Source: Rhodocyclales bacterium (GTDB taxonomy: Bacteria > Pseudomonadota > Gammaproteobacteria > Burkholderiales > Rhodocyclaceae). Taken from it: 64,000 nucleotides of DNA. The notes under the pieces are model-generated. The model worked only from the letters and a program-made list of their open reading frames with translations, searched no databases and was not told the origin of the DNA. How positions within the stretch are numbered: the stretch's first letter is position 1; each line of letters opens with the position of its first letter. The position numbers and the translations under genes were made by a program. The stretch is taken from positions 1 through 64,000 of the forward strand of contig JACPEH010000019.1 in the NCBI GenBank assembly GCA_016183655.1, given 5' to 3'. Below, piece by piece: positions 35,938-45,812 of the stretch.

Positions 35938-38900
35938 TTATACCTCGCGCGCCGGGCGCCTTGTTTCGGGGGTCACCCGGTACCAGGCGGCGTACAGCGC
36001 CGGCAGGAAGAGCAGGGTCAGCGCCGTGGCGACGACCAGCCCGCCCATGATCGCCACCGCCATCGGCCCCCAGAAGACGCTACGCGTCAGCGGGATCATT
36101 GCCAGGATGGCCGCCGCCGCGGTCAGCATGATCGGCCGGAAGCGGCGCACGGTCGAACTGACGATCGCCTCCCAGGTCGGCTTGCCGGACTTCTCGTCCT
36201 GTTCGATCTGGTCGACCAGGATCACCGAATTGCGCATGATCATGCCGGAGAGGGCAATCACACCGAGGTTGGCGACGAAGCCGAAGGGCACGTTGAAGAC
36301 GAGCAGCGCCAGCGCCACGCCGATCAGCCCGAGCGGCGCGGTGAGCAGCACCATCAGCGTCCGCCCGATGCTCTGCAGCTGCATCATCAGCAGCGTGACG
36401 ACGGCAACCAGCATGATAGGCATCACCGCCTTGATCGAGTTCTCGCCCTTCGCCGACTCCTCGGTGGTGCCGCCGAGCTCGATGCGGAAACCGGGCGGCA
36501 GCGTGGCGCGCACCGCGTCGAGCTGCGGATTGATCTGAGCCGACACGACCGGTGCCTGCATGTTGTCGCGGATGTCGGCCATCACCGTCACCGTCGGCAG
36601 GCGGTTGCGCCGCCAGATCTGGCCGGTCTCCAGCTCGTAGTGGATCTTCGCCACCTGCGCCAGCGGCACGTGGCGGCCGCTGGCGGTCGGCACGTTGATG
36701 TCGGCCAGCCCGCGCAGATCCTTGCGCTCGGCCGGCGTCGCACGGAGCACCACGTCGATCAGCTGGTCGTCCTCGCGCAATTGCGTCACCGTCGCCCCGA
36801 CCAGCACCGTCTGCAGCGCCTGCGACAGCTCCTGCGTGCTGATGCCGAGCGCGCGCGCCCGTTCCTGGTCGACTTCGAGACGGACCGACTTGGCCATTTC
36901 GTTCCAGTCGAAGCTGACGTCGGCGGTATGCGGATTGGCGCGCATCACCGCCGCGACATCGGCGGCGGCACGGCGCAGGGCCGGGATGTCGTTGCCGGAG
37001 ACGCGGAACTGGATCGGATAGCCGACCGGCGGCCCGTTCTCCAGCCGCAGCACGCGCGCGCGGACGCCGCTCCACTCGCCGTCCTCGGCGGCGAAGGCCC
37101 GCTCCAGGCGGGCCTTCAGATCCTCGCGCGCCTCGATGCCGTGCGTCGTGATCACCAGCTGCGCGAAGTTGTCGTGAAACAGCTTGAGGTCGAGCGGCAG
37201 GTAGAAGCGCGGACTGCCGTTGCCGATGTAGGCGGCATGGGCCTTCACCGATTTCGCCATGTCGGCGTTATCGCGCAGCAGGCGCTCGACCTTGCCGGTG
37301 ACCGCCTCGGTCGCCTTCAGCGAGGCGCCCTGCGGCAGCCACAGGTCGATCAGCAGCTCGGGCCGGCTGGAGGCGGGGAAGAACTGCTTCTGCACGCCGC
37401 TGTTGAAGGCGGCGATGGCCAGTGCGAAAGCGCCGGCGGTGGCGGCGATGACCAGCCAGCGGCGGCGCACGCACCACTCGACCAGCGCCCGGAAGCGCCG
37501 GTAGAACGGCGTCTCGTAGATATCCTCGCCGTGCTGCTGCGCCTTGGCTACGAGCTTCTTCGGATCGAGCAGCTTGTAGCCGAGGTAGGGCGTGAACACC
37601 ACGGCAACCACCCACGAGACGAGCAGCGCGATCGTCACCACGGCGAAGATCGAGAACGTGTACTCGCCCGCGCCCGATTTCGCGAAGCCGACCGGCGTGA
37701 AGCCGGCGGCGGTGATCAACGTACCGGTCAGCATCGGGAACGCCGTCGAGGTGTAGGCGAAGGTCGCGGCGCGGAAGCGGTCCCAGCCCTGCTCCATCTT
37801 CACCACCATCATCTCGACGGCGATGATCGCGTCGTCGACCAGCAACCCGAGCGCGATCACCAGCGCGCCGAGCGAGATGCGCTGCAGGTCGATGCCGAAG
37901 ACCAGCATCAGCAGGAAGGTCACCGCCAGCACCAGCGGGATCGACAGCGCGACGACGGTGCCGGTGCGCAGGCCGAGGCTGAGGAAGGAGACGGCCAGCA
38001 CGATAGCGATCGCCTCGCCGAGCGAGAAGACGAACAGCTTGATCGACTGCTGCACGATCTCCGGCTGGTCGGCGACGACATGCACGTCGAGCCCGGTCGG
38101 CAGGTCGGCCTGCAGCCGCGCCATCTCCGCCTTCAGGCGTTCGCCGAGGTGGATCACGTCGCCGCCCTTGTTCATCGCCACGGCAATGCCGACGGCGTCA
38201 TGACCGGCCACGCGCATCCGCGGCGCCGGCGGCTCGACGACGCCGCGGCGCACCTCGGCGATGTCACCCAGCCGGTAGACCCGGCCATTGGCGGTGATCG
38301 GCGTCGCCGCGACGCTGTCGGCGCTGTGCAGGTCGCCGTCTACGCGCAGGCGGATGCGGTCGCTCCCGGTTTCGAAAAAGCCGGCCGGCGTCATCGCGTT
38401 CTGCCGCGCCAGCGCCTCGGCGATCGCGCCAGCGGTCAGCCCCTGCGAGGCAAGCTTGGCGTGCGAGATCTCGACGTAGATTTTTTCGTCCTGGACGCCG
38501 ATCAGCTCGACCTTTTTTACATCGGCGACCTGGCGCAATTCACGCGCAATCTGGTCGGCATGGCGGCGCAGCGCGCCGTCGTCGAAGCCGTCGCCGGTCA
38601 GCGCGAAGATATTGATGAAGGTGTCGCCGAACTCGTCGTTGGCGAACGGCCCCTGCACCCCGGCGGGCAAGGTGTGACGGACGTCGCCGACCTTCTTCCG
38701 CACTTCGTACCAGGCGTTCGGCACTTCCTTCTTCGGCGTGTAGTCCTTGAGCACGACGAACAGCAGCGACTCGCCGGCGCGCGAGCTGGAGCGGATCACG
38801 TCGACCCACGGCGTTTCCTGCAGCTTCTTCTCCAGCCGCTCGGTGACCTGCTGCTCGACCTCGCGCGCGGTGGCGCCCGGCCACAGCGTGCGCACGACCA

Positions 38901-39042
38901 TCGCCTTGAAGGTGAAGTCGGGGTCCTCGGCGCGACCGAGCTTGAAGTAAGAGAGCGTGCCGGCGGCCATCAGCACGATCATCAAGTAGAGCACCATCGA
39001 GCGGTGCCGCAGCGCCCACTCGGAGAGGTTGAGGTGCCTCAT
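35938..39042 (-). CDS. RND efflux pump, inner-membrane component (HAE1-like)
   Basis: A 1034-residue polytopic transporter with the RND layout: one helix at the N-terminus, a large periplasmic loop, helices 2-6 with the proton-relay LVDDAIIAVEMM in helix 4, a second loop, and helices 8-12 ending in FLPALYAAWYRV. The segment GRAEDPDFTFKAMVVRTLWPGATA is typical of the AcrB-related subgroup with a G-R-A-E-D-P start. It should expel drugs or toxic compounds through an adaptor and TolC. Its start overlaps the adaptor stop by ATGA; the adaptor is damaged, so the pump may not work as encoded. Confidence 0.92.
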   Translation of the reverse strand: MRHLNLSEWALRHRSMVLYLMIVLMAAGTLSYFKLGRAEDPDFTFKAMVVRTLWPGATAREVEQQVTERLEKKLQETPWVDVIRSSSRAGESLLFVVLKDYTPKKEVPNAWYEVRKKVGDVRHTLPAGVQGPFANDEFGDTFINIFALTGDGFDDGALRRHADQIARELRQVADVKKVELIGVQDEKIYVEISHAKLASQGLTAGAIAEALARQNAMTPAGFFETGSDRIRLRVDGDLHSADSVAATPITANGRVYRLGDIAEVRRGVVEPPAPRMRVAGHDAVGIAVAMNKGGDVIHLGERLKAEMARLQADLPTGLDVHVVADQPEIVQQSIKLFVFSLGEAIAIVLAVSFLSLGLRTGTVVALSIPLVLAVTFLLMLVFGIDLQRISLGALVIALGLLVDDAIIAVEMMVVKMEQGWDRFRAATFAYTSTAFPMLTGTLITAAGFTPVGFAKSGAGEYTFSIFAVVTIALLVSWVVAVVFTPYLGYKLLDPKKLVAKAQQHGEDIYETPFYRRFRALVEWCVRRRWLVIAATAGAFALAIAAFNSGVQKQFFPASSRPELLIDLWLPQGASLKATEAVTGKVERLLRDNADMAKSVKAHAAYIGNGSPRFYLPLDLKLFHDNFAQLVITTHGIEAREDLKARLERAFAAEDGEWSGVRARVLRLENGPPVGYPIQFRVSGNDIPALRRAAADVAAVMRANPHTADVSFDWNEMAKSVRLEVDQERARALGISTQELSQALQTVLVGATVTQLREDDQLIDVVLRATPAERKDLRGLADINVPTASGRHVPLAQVAKIHYELETGQIWRRNRLPTVTVMADIRDNMQAPVVSAQINPQLDAVRATLPPGFRIELGGTTEESAKGENSIKAVMPIMLVAVVTLLMMQLQSIGRTLMVLLTAPLGLIGVALALLVFNVPFGFVANLGVIALSGMIMRNSVILVDQIEQDEKSGKPTWEAIVSSTVRRFRPIMLTAAAAILAMIPLTRSVFWGPMAVAIMGGLVVATALTLLFLPALYAAWYRVTPETRRPAREV

Positions 39043-40003
39043 CGGGTCACTGCGCCCGGAGCCGCGGCGAGCGCCCCGTTGCGTTCGGCAACGCGGATCT
39101 TTTCGCCTTCGGCCAGCTTATGCACGCCGGCGACGACGATGCGCTCGCCGCGTTGCAGGCCGGCCGCAAGCTCGACGGCATCGTCCGTGTAGCGCACCAC
39201 GTCCACCGCACGCACCGACACCGTCGCGTCGTCGGCGACAACCCACACCGCCGGCCGGCCGTCCTTCTGGAACAGCGCGGCCTGCGGGATGGCAAGCCGC
39301 TCCTCGGCCTCGCCGGTACGGAAACGCACGCTGGCACTCATGCCGAGGGTGACCGCGGCGTCGGGTTCGAGAATCGCCACCCTTGCCGCGTAGGTCCGCG
39401 TCGCCGAATCGGCAACGGCGGCGATCTCGCGCAGCCGGGCGGGGTAGGTCCGCGCGGCGTCGGCCCAAAGGCTGACCTCGACCCGGGTCGCCCGGCGCAC
39501 TTCCGGCAAGCGGTTTTCGGGGATTGCGATGGCCACCTCGGGGGTGTCCAGGCGGGCGATGCGGAACACCGGCTGCCCGGCTGCGACGACCTGGCCGACT
39601 CGCGGCTGTCGAGCGCGGCCTGGCTGACGAAATTCTTCTCGCGCAGCTCGCGATAGCGGCGCAGATCGGCGTCGGCGAGACGGCGTTGCGCCTCGGCGGC
39701 GTCGGCGGCGAGCGCCGCATCGGCGGGGTCGAGGCGCGCCAGGACCTGGCCGGCCTTGACCACGGCGCCGGCGTCGACCAGGCGCTCGCTGATCTTGCCG
39801 GCAATGCGGAAGGCGAGCGGCTGTTCGATCCGCGAACGGACCTCGCCGGCATAGACCGGGGCGTTCAGTGCCGCGACGGCGCCGACCCGCTCGGTCAGGA
39901 CCGGGCGCAACGCCGCCGCCTTCGGCGCCTCGCGCCCGCAGGCGGCGGCCAGCAGGGCCAGGGCGACCAGCGCGCCGGCAGAGAGGGGGACACGTACGCT
40001 CAT
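39039..40003 (-). pseudogene. RND periplasmic adaptor, disrupted by internal deletion and frameshift
   Basis: A membrane fusion protein of the HlyD/AcrA family split over two frames. The 5' part (40003 to ~39590) has a lipoprotein signal (LALLAAACGREAPK), EVRSRIEQPLAFRIAGKISERL, the first lipoyl half and the first hairpin helix up to NFVSQAALDSRE. The frame then changes at about 39588 and resumes as VGQVVAAGQPVFRIARLDTPEVAIAIPE to 39039. Comparing with family structure, roughly 40 residues of the second hairpin helix and part of the lipoyl domain are missing, so this is a deletion with a frame change rather than a one-base error. Start and stop overlap TetR and pump genes as ATGA. Confidence 0.82.
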
Positions 40004-40668
40004 GGGGTCTCCGTACGGCCGGACAGCAGGCCGTTGATCAGGATGTCGAAGTGGGTGTCGAGATAGCGCGGTGGGTCGATGTCGTTGCCGCAGATGCACA
40101 GCGAGTAGCGCCAGACGACCAGCATCAGCAGCGGCGCGATGATGACGTCGATGCACGAATCGACATCGAGCGGACGAAACTCGCCGCTGGCGATGCCGCG
40201 CTGCAGCGCCGCGCGCAGCAGTGAACGGCCGCGCGAAATGACGCGGTCGTGATAGAACTGGGCGATCTCGGGGAAATTCCGCGATTCGGAGATGATCAGC
40301 TTGGGAATTCCGCCCAGATGCGTGCCGCCGATCTGCTGCCACCAGCCGAGCAGCAGGCCGCGCAGCAGAACCGCGCTGGCGCCCTCGTATTCGGCGAAAC
40401 GCTGCTCGGCGGCAGCCAGCGCCGGCACGATACCCTCCTCGACGACAGCCTTGAACAGGGCTTCCTTGCTGTCGAAATAGAGATAGAGGGTGCCCTTGGA
40501 GACGCCGGCGCGGGCGGCGACGTCGTCCAGGCGGGTGGCGGCGAACCCCTTCTCGACGAAGAGTTCGAGCGCAGCGGCCGTCAGTTCGGACGGCCGGGCT
40601 TCCTTGCGCCGGGAGCGTGGGCGTTTTTCGGCGATGGATTCGGCGGCGGGTGGGTTCTGGGCGGACAC
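40000..40668 (-). CDS. TetR/AcrR family repressor of the efflux operon
   Basis: A 222-residue regulator. The N-terminal helix-turn-helix is clear (AALELFVEKGFAATRLDDVAARAGVSKGTLYLYFDSKEALF), followed by an all-helical ligand domain. I place the start at a GTG (40668), because the longer reading from 40737 would translate through a perfect palindromic operator. It overlaps the adaptor start by ATGA and is first in the regulator-adaptor-pump operon, so it most likely represses it by autoregulation until an inducer binds. Confidence 0.86.
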   Translation of the reverse strand: MSAQNPPAAESIAEKRPRSRRKEARPSELTAAALELFVEKGFAATRLDDVAARAGVSKGTLYLYFDSKEALFKAVVEEGIVPALAAAEQRFAEYEGASAVLLRGLLLGWWQQIGGTHLGGIPKLIISESRNFPEIAQFYHDRVISRGRSLLRAALQRGIASGEFRPLDVDSCIDVIIAPLLMLVVWRYSLCICGNDIDPPRYLDTHFDILINGLLSGRTETP

Positions 40669-40694
40669 GGCGGAGTGAATGGCGAAAATTAATG

Positions 40695-40708
40695 ACTGAC
40701 CGGTCAGT
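40695..40708. promoter_or_regulatory. TetR-type palindromic operator
   Basis: ACTGACCGGTCAGT, a perfect 14-base palindrome 27 bases upstream of the proposed tetR start. Palindromes of the form TGACCGGTCA are found ahead of many TetR-controlled RND operons. It should be the binding site of the adjacent regulator. Confidence 0.72.
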
Positions 40709-40801
40709 AATTTATCGCCCTGTTCCGCGGATGTCAATCAGCCATGCCGCCGCTCCCTCCGCTGCCCCGGGTCAACACCGCCTGCGGCAGCGCCCGTCGT
40801 C

Positions 40802-41152
40802 CTACTGCGCGAGCCGTCGCAATTCCTGGCGGACGGCGCCGGCCGCCTGCCGATATTCGGCCAGGTAGTCGCGCAAAGTCTCGGCGTCGCCCGTTTCCCA
40901 CGCGGCGGCGGCGCGTTCGAGCGAGCGGCGGCAGTTCATGCAGGTCTCCCGCAGCGCGCCCAGCTCCTCTGCCGGCAACAGGCCTTTTTCCTGCAAGCCG
41001 CGCACGACCTCGGACGGACGGCACGCGCACTGCGGCTTGTCATGCTTGAGGAAGCTCGCCGTCACGTGCAGCGTTTCCGAGTAACAGGCGTTGAACAAGG
41101 TCTGCACCGCATACTGGCGGCTGACCGTATTGAATTCACTGGTTTTTTTCAT
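40802..41152 (-). CDS. Hypothetical cysteine-containing helical protein
   Basis: A 116-residue protein not recognised. It has a CACR motif near residue 44 and CMNCRR near residue 72, spaced like a metal or redox site, and an amphipathic helical C-terminus rich in Ala, Glu and Arg. There is no signal peptide. The ATG at 41152 has a strong AGGGGGG ribosome-binding site. It stands alone between the TetR gene and an intergenic repeat. Confidence 0.65.
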   Translation of the reverse strand: MKKTSEFNTVSRQYAVQTLFNACYSETLHVTASFLKHDKPQCACRPSEVVRGLQEKGLLPAEELGALRETCMNCRRSLERAAAAWETGDAETLRDYLAEYRQAAGAVRQELRRLAQ

Positions 41153-41310
41153 ACCCCCCCTTTGGTTTCAATTTTTAGCCGTAGCGCCAACAATGCGCAA
41201 GGAATATTTCTCGCCGATGACGGGGGCGCCGCGACCACGGCAGCCGGGGCCGGCTAACGGGCATGGATTGAGACCGCCCCGAATCATGAAAGCCTTACCC
41301 ATGCCCGGTT

Positions 41311-41356
41311 CCCTCACCCCCGGCCCCTCTCCCGCTTCGCGGGCGAGGGGAGGTTC
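41311..41356. repeat. GC-rich intergenic palindromic repeat
   Basis: CCCCTCTCCCGC, loop TTC, GCGGGCGAGGGG (41324-41350), one mismatch in a 12-base stem, preceded by CCCTCACCCCCGG. This pattern is common as dispersed intergenic repeats in beta- and gammaproteobacteria and may act as a bidirectional hairpin. Copy number cannot be judged in this window. Confidence 0.5.
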
Positions 41357-41435
41357 GCGAGACGCTTCGCGTCTTTCACGTTAAAGCTCCGGCGGGCGGA
41401 TGACGTTAAATACCTGTCGCCTCCGGGAAACGCCT

Positions 41436-41756
41436 ATGTCTCCGATCCGTTCCACCACCTCGCCATCGCTGCCGCTGGACGCCCGCGATCGTCCGCGCCG
41501 GACGTCTCGCGTCGCCGTGCCGCCGGTGCAGCTGGAACCGGAAGTGGAAGCCGACCGCCGCCGCTCGCTGCAGGAGGACCTCGACGCCGCCGAGGAGCAT
41601 CTGCCGCTGGCCGAGGCCAGCAATCAGGAACCCGAGGTGCAGAACGTCGTCGACGAACTCGAGCGGCTCGGCGCCGACGCCCTGCGCGTGTTGCAGCCGA
41701 TCGACCCGAAGGTGCACCGGCTGCTCGACAGCGGACACGTCGACGAACAGGCCTGA
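41436..41756 (+). CDS. Hypothetical acidic protein
   Basis: A 106-residue hydrophilic protein, not recognised. It has an N-terminal Ser/Thr/Pro/Arg-rich stretch, then an acidic helical region (EVEADRRRSLQEDLDAAEEHL) and a C-terminal VHRLLDSGHVDEQA. There is no membrane segment or signal peptide. I prefer the ATG at 41436 to the in-frame one at 41400. It precedes the rep helicase gene by 156 bases on the same strand. Coding status is moderately likely. Confidence 0.5.
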   Translation: MSPIRSTTSPSLPLDARDRPRRTSRVAVPPVQLEPEVEADRRRSLQEDLDAAEEHLPLAEASNQEPEVQNVVDELERLGADALRVLQPIDPKVHRLLDSGHVDEQA

Positions 41757-41912
41757 GCCGCTTGCGGTAAAATCCAGGCGCCACATGCACCGCGCCCCGG
41801 TCCGCCGGGGCGCTTTGTTTTCCTGCCGGCCCCGTCGCCCCCTGATTCGTCGCCGATTCACAACCGATCCCCAGTTCGCTCCCTGCCGCTTCCCAATCCA
41901 CCGCCCCGCCCC

Positions 41913-43907
41913 ATGTCCGCCCAGCTCAACGCCCCGCAACGCGAAGCCATCCGCTACCTCGACGGCCCCCTGCTGGTGCTCGCCGGCGCCGGCTCGGGCA
42001 AGACACGGGTGATCACGCAGAAGATCGCCTACCTGATCCAGGAATGCGGCATGAAGCCGGCGAACATCGCGGCGATCACCTTCACCAACAAGGCGGCGCG
42101 CGAGATGGAGGAGCGCGTCGGCAAGCTGCTCGAAGGCACCTCGACCAAGGGGCTGACGCTGTGCACCTTCCACGCGCTCGGCGTGCGCATCCTGCGCGAG
42201 GAGGCGAAGGCGCTCGGCTACAAGCCGAATTTCTCGATCTTCGACTCGACCGACTGCTACGGCATCGTCTCCGACCTTGCCGGCAGCGTCGACAAGGCCA
42301 CCATCAGGAAGCTGCAGAACGTCATCTCCAACTGGAAGAACGCGCTGGTGACGCCGGACATGGCGGTCAAGCTGGCGCAGGACGATACCGAGGCGCTCGC
42401 CGCGCGCGCCTACCGCGACTACGCAGCGACGCTGAAGGCCTACCAGGCGGTCGATTTCGACGACCTGATCATGCTGCCGGTCGAGCTGTTCGAGAAGCAC
42501 CCCGAGGTGCGCGAAAAGTGGCAGAACCGCCTGCGCTACATCCTCGTCGACGAATACCAGGACACCAACGCCTGCCAGTACAAGCTGCTGAAGCTGCTGA
42601 CCGGCGTCCGCGCCATGTTCACGGCGGTGGGCGACGACGACCAGGCGATCTACGGCTGGCGCGGCGCCGACATCGAGAACCTGCGCGGCCTGCCGCGCGA
42701 CTACCCGAACCTGAAGGTGATCAAGCTCGAGCAGAACTACCGCTCGACGGTGCGCATCCTGAAGGCGGCCAATGCGCTGATCGCCAACAACGAGAAGCTG
42801 TTCGAGAAGCGGCTGTGGTCCGACCTCGGCCACGGCGACATGATCACGGTGACTGCCTGCAAGGACCCGGAGGCCGAGGCCGAATCGGTGGTAATGAAGC
42901 TGCAGGCGCACAAGTTCGAGCACCGCACGCGCTTTGCCGACTACGCCATCCTCTACCGCAGCAACCACCAGGCGCGCATCTTCGAGCAATACCTCAGGAA
43001 CCAGAAGGTGCCCTACCTGCTCTCCGGCGGTCAGTCCTTCTTCGACAAGGCCGAGATCAAGGACATCACCGCCTACCTGCGCCTCCTGGCCAATTCGGAC
43101 GACGACCCGGCCTTCATCCGCGGCGTGACCACGCCCAAGCGCGGCGTCGGCGGCAGCACGCTGGAAGCGCTCGGCACCTACGCCGGCGAGCGGCACATCT
43201 CGCTCTTCGCCGCGGTGTTCGAGCAAGGCTTTGCGCACCGCGTCGCGTCACGTCAGCTCGATCCGCTGCTCGAATTCTGCGAGTTCATCAACCGCATGGA
43301 GTGGCGCGCCAGGAAGGAGCCGCCGGGGCAGGTGCTACCGGACCTGCTCGGCGCCATCGGCTACGAGACCTGGCTGTACGACCACGAGGAGCCGCGTGCC
43401 GCCGACAGCAAGTGGAAGAACGTGCAGGAATTCACCGCCTGGCTGACGAGGAAGGGCGAGGAGGACGAGAAGACGCTGATCGACCTGACGCAGACGATCG
43501 CGCTGATCAACCTGCTCGACAAGGGCGAATCCGACTTTGACGGCGTCCAGCTGTCGACGCTGCACGCGGCCAAGGGGCTGGAATACAAGCACGTCTTCCT
43601 GGTCGGCATCGAGGAGGGCCTGCTGCCGCACCGCGAATCGCAGGACCCGGTGAAGATCGAGGAGGAGCGCCGGCTGATGTACGTCGGCATCACCCGTGCC
43701 CAGCGCAGCCTGCACGTCACGCACTGCGAGAAGCGGCCGCAGGGCAAGGAATGGTCGCCGTGCGAGCCGTCGCGCTTCATCGACGAGATGGGCAAGGACG
43801 ATCTGCGCTACTCGGGCGGTGCCACCGACAAGGCGGAACCCGACAAGGCCTCGTCCGGCGCGCGACTGGCGGCGATGAAGGCAATGCTCTCCGGCGGCAA
43901 GGCCTGA
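41913..43907 (+). CDS. rep: ATP-dependent DNA helicase Rep
   Basis: A 664-residue superfamily 1A helicase. LNAPQREAIRYLDGPLLVLAGAGSGKTRVITQKI is motif Q/I, AITFTNKAAREM is Ia, VDEYQDTN is II, VGDDDQAIYGWRGA is III, and LEQNYRS and LMYVGITRAQRSL are IV and VI. Length and motif order match Rep, which unwinds DNA 3'-5' and clears replication forks. Its stop codon is directly next to that of the convergent GGDEF/EAL gene within the palindrome GCCTGATCAGGC (43902-43913); there is no intergenic base. Confidence 0.95.
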   Translation: MSAQLNAPQREAIRYLDGPLLVLAGAGSGKTRVITQKIAYLIQECGMKPANIAAITFTNKAAREMEERVGKLLEGTSTKGLTLCTFHALGVRILREEAKALGYKPNFSIFDSTDCYGIVSDLAGSVDKATIRKLQNVISNWKNALVTPDMAVKLAQDDTEALAARAYRDYAATLKAYQAVDFDDLIMLPVELFEKHPEVREKWQNRLRYILVDEYQDTNACQYKLLKLLTGVRAMFTAVGDDDQAIYGWRGADIENLRGLPRDYPNLKVIKLEQNYRSTVRILKAANALIANNEKLFEKRLWSDLGHGDMITVTACKDPEAEAESVVMKLQAHKFEHRTRFADYAILYRSNHQARIFEQYLRNQKVPYLLSGGQSFFDKAEIKDITAYLRLLANSDDDPAFIRGVTTPKRGVGGSTLEALGTYAGERHISLFAAVFEQGFAHRVASRQLDPLLEFCEFINRMEWRARKEPPGQVLPDLLGAIGYETWLYDHEEPRAADSKWKNVQEFTAWLTRKGEEDEKTLIDLTQTIALINLLDKGESDFDGVQLSTLHAAKGLEYKHVFLVGIEEGLLPHRESQDPVKIEEERRLMYVGITRAQRSLHVTHCEKRPQGKEWSPCEPSRFIDEMGKDDLRYSGGATDKAEPDKASSGARLAAMKAMLSGGKA

Positions 43908-45812
43908 TCAGGCGTTCGCCGCCAGATACTCCGCTACCTGCGCCGCCGGCATCGGCCGCGCGAACAGATACCCCTGGCCGAGGTCGCAACCGAGGTTGAG
44001 CAGCGCCTCGGCCTGCGCCGTCGTCTCGATGCCTTCGGCGATCACCGTCAGCCCGAGGCTGTGCCCAAGCGCGACGATGGCGGTGGCGATGGCCAGGCCG
44101 TTGCTGTCCTTTGGCAGGTCGCTGACGAAGGAGCGGTCGATCTTCAGCGTGTCGATCGGCAGCCGCTTCAGGTAGCTCATCGACGAGTAGCCGGTGCCGA
44201 AGTCGTCGATCGCCAGCTTCACGCCGAGCTCCTGCAGTTGCTGGAAGGTCTCGATCTGCGCGTGCACGTTCTCCATCACCATCGACTCGGTCAGTTCCAG
44301 CTCCAGCCAGTCGGCCGGCACCGCGCTTTCGCCAATCAGCTGGGCGATGCGGCGGGTGATGTTGTCCACCCGCAACTGCCGCGTCGACAGGTTGACGGCG
44401 ACATGCAGCTTCTGCCGCCGGCTGGTGTTCCATACCCGCAGGTCGCCCAGCGCGCGGGTGATCACCCACTCGCCGATCGGCACGATCAGCCCGCTGTCCT
44501 CGGCGATCGGAATGAAATCCGCCGGCGAGACGTTGCCGTGCTCGGGGCTGTGCCAGCGCAGCAGCGCCTCGAAACCAAGCACCTGGCGGCTCATCAGGTC
44601 GATCTTCGGCTGGTAGTGCAGCGACAGCTCGTCGTTCTGCAACGCGTTGCGCAGGCTGCTTTCGAGCGAGACGCGCTTCTTCACGTTAACGTTCATCGCC
44701 GGCATGAACAGTTCGAAAACATTCTTGCCGGCGAGCTTGGCCTGATACATCGCGGTATCGGCGTTGCGGATCAGCGTCCGGCTGTCGTCCGCGTCCTCGG
44801 GGAAGAAGGCGACGCCGATGCTGGCGGTGACGAAGAAATCCTGCCCCTCGATTGGGAACGGCTGGCCGATGCTCTCGATCAGCTTGGCGCACACCTGCGT
44901 CGCCTCGCTGCGCTCGGCAATGCTGCGCAGGATCACCGCGAACTCGTCGCCGCCGAGCCGCGCCACCACGTCGTCGCGCCGCAGCGAACGCTGGATGCGC
45001 TGCGCCACCATGCGCAGCAGCTCGTCGCCGGCCTGGTGGCCGAGCGTATCGTTGACCTGCTTGAAGTTGTCGAGGTCGAGCAGCAGCATGGCGACGTTTT
45101 CGTCGAAGCTGGCCGCCTCGTCGATGGCGAATTCCAGTCGTTCGTTGAAGGCGTTGCGGTTGGCCAGGCCGGTCACCGGATCGACGTGCGCGAGGTGGCG
45201 CAGGTTCTGCTCGGCCTGCCGCACCGACTGCCGCACGCGCGAGAGCAGGCCGACGGCGAGCAGCAGCGCGACCGCGGCGACGGCGGACGACGACAGCGCA
45301 TAGATGCCGAGCCGGCGCTCCACCGACGACATCGACATCACCAGATAGACCTGGCCGATCGCCGTGCCCTGGTGCATTACCGGCGCCATCAGTTCGAGCC
45401 GGGAATTCCGGAAACGGTGGTCGGCGTCGGCAAATTCGCGCGGACCGGGCATCGGCTCGGCGAAGTCCTCCGGATAGCTGGCCAGCCGCGCCCCATCCTG
45501 ATCGATGAGCACCGCGCCGATGACGATCGGCGACGCGCGCAGGCTGCCGACGATCTCCGCCGCTGTCTGCGAATCGCGGAAGACGAGTGCCGCCGACAGG
45601 TTGTCGGCGACGACCGCCGCCTTGACGCGCGAGTCTTCGAGCAAGGCGCTGCGCAACGAAAAGAACTCGACGATGATCAGCAGCACCACCGCCAGCAGCA
45701 GCGCCGCACCGGCCGCCATGGCGCTGGCGAACAGCAGCCGGTAGCTGATGCGCGGCGAGTGCGGGGAATGCGGAGCGTGCAGCGTGTGCGGCAACAGGTC
45801 TTCGCGCTTCAT
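43908..45812 (-). CDS. Membrane GGDEF/EAL c-di-GMP enzyme, YfiN-like sensor
   Basis: A 634-residue protein. Two membrane helices (about 28-50 and 160-182) flank a periplasmic CHASE8-like sensor, followed by a HAMP-like linker, a GGDEF domain with intact RLGGDEFAV and an RRDD inhibitory site (RxxD), and an EAL domain with FEALLRW, NLSTRQL, ELTES and DDFGTGYSSMSYLKRLP. Both catalytic domains look complete, so it may be a synthase, a phosphodiesterase or both. The start at 45812 overlaps the yfiR stop by ATGA. YfiR proteins inhibit such sensors from the periplasm, so repression by its neighbour is expected. Confidence 0.9.
   Translation of the reverse strand: MKREDLLPHTLHAPHSPHSPRISYRLLFASAMAAGAALLLAVVLLIIVEFFSLRSALLEDSRVKAAVVADNLSAALVFRDSQTAAEIVGSLRASPIVIGAVLIDQDGARLASYPEDFAEPMPGPREFADADHRFRNSRLELMAPVMHQGTAIGQVYLVMSMSSVERRLGIYALSSSAVAAVALLLAVGLLSRVRQSVRQAEQNLRHLAHVDPVTGLANRNAFNERLEFAIDEAASFDENVAMLLLDLDNFKQVNDTLGHQAGDELLRMVAQRIQRSLRRDDVVARLGGDEFAVILRSIAERSEATQVCAKLIESIGQPFPIEGQDFFVTASIGVAFFPEDADDSRTLIRNADTAMYQAKLAGKNVFELFMPAMNVNVKKRVSLESSLRNALQNDELSLHYQPKIDLMSRQVLGFEALLRWHSPEHGNVSPADFIPIAEDSGLIVPIGEWVITRALGDLRVWNTSRRQKLHVAVNLSTRQLRVDNITRRIAQLIGESAVPADWLELELTESMVMENVHAQIETFQQLQELGVKLAIDDFGTGYSSMSYLKRLPIDTLKIDRSFVSDLPKDSNGLAIATAIVALGHSLGLTVIAEGIETTAQAEALLNLGCDLGQGYLFARPMPAAQVAEYLAANA

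Noticed and set aside
36640..39192. 850-codon open frame on the plus strand
   Set aside because: Antisense shadow of the RND pump, which has full motif support in its own frame.
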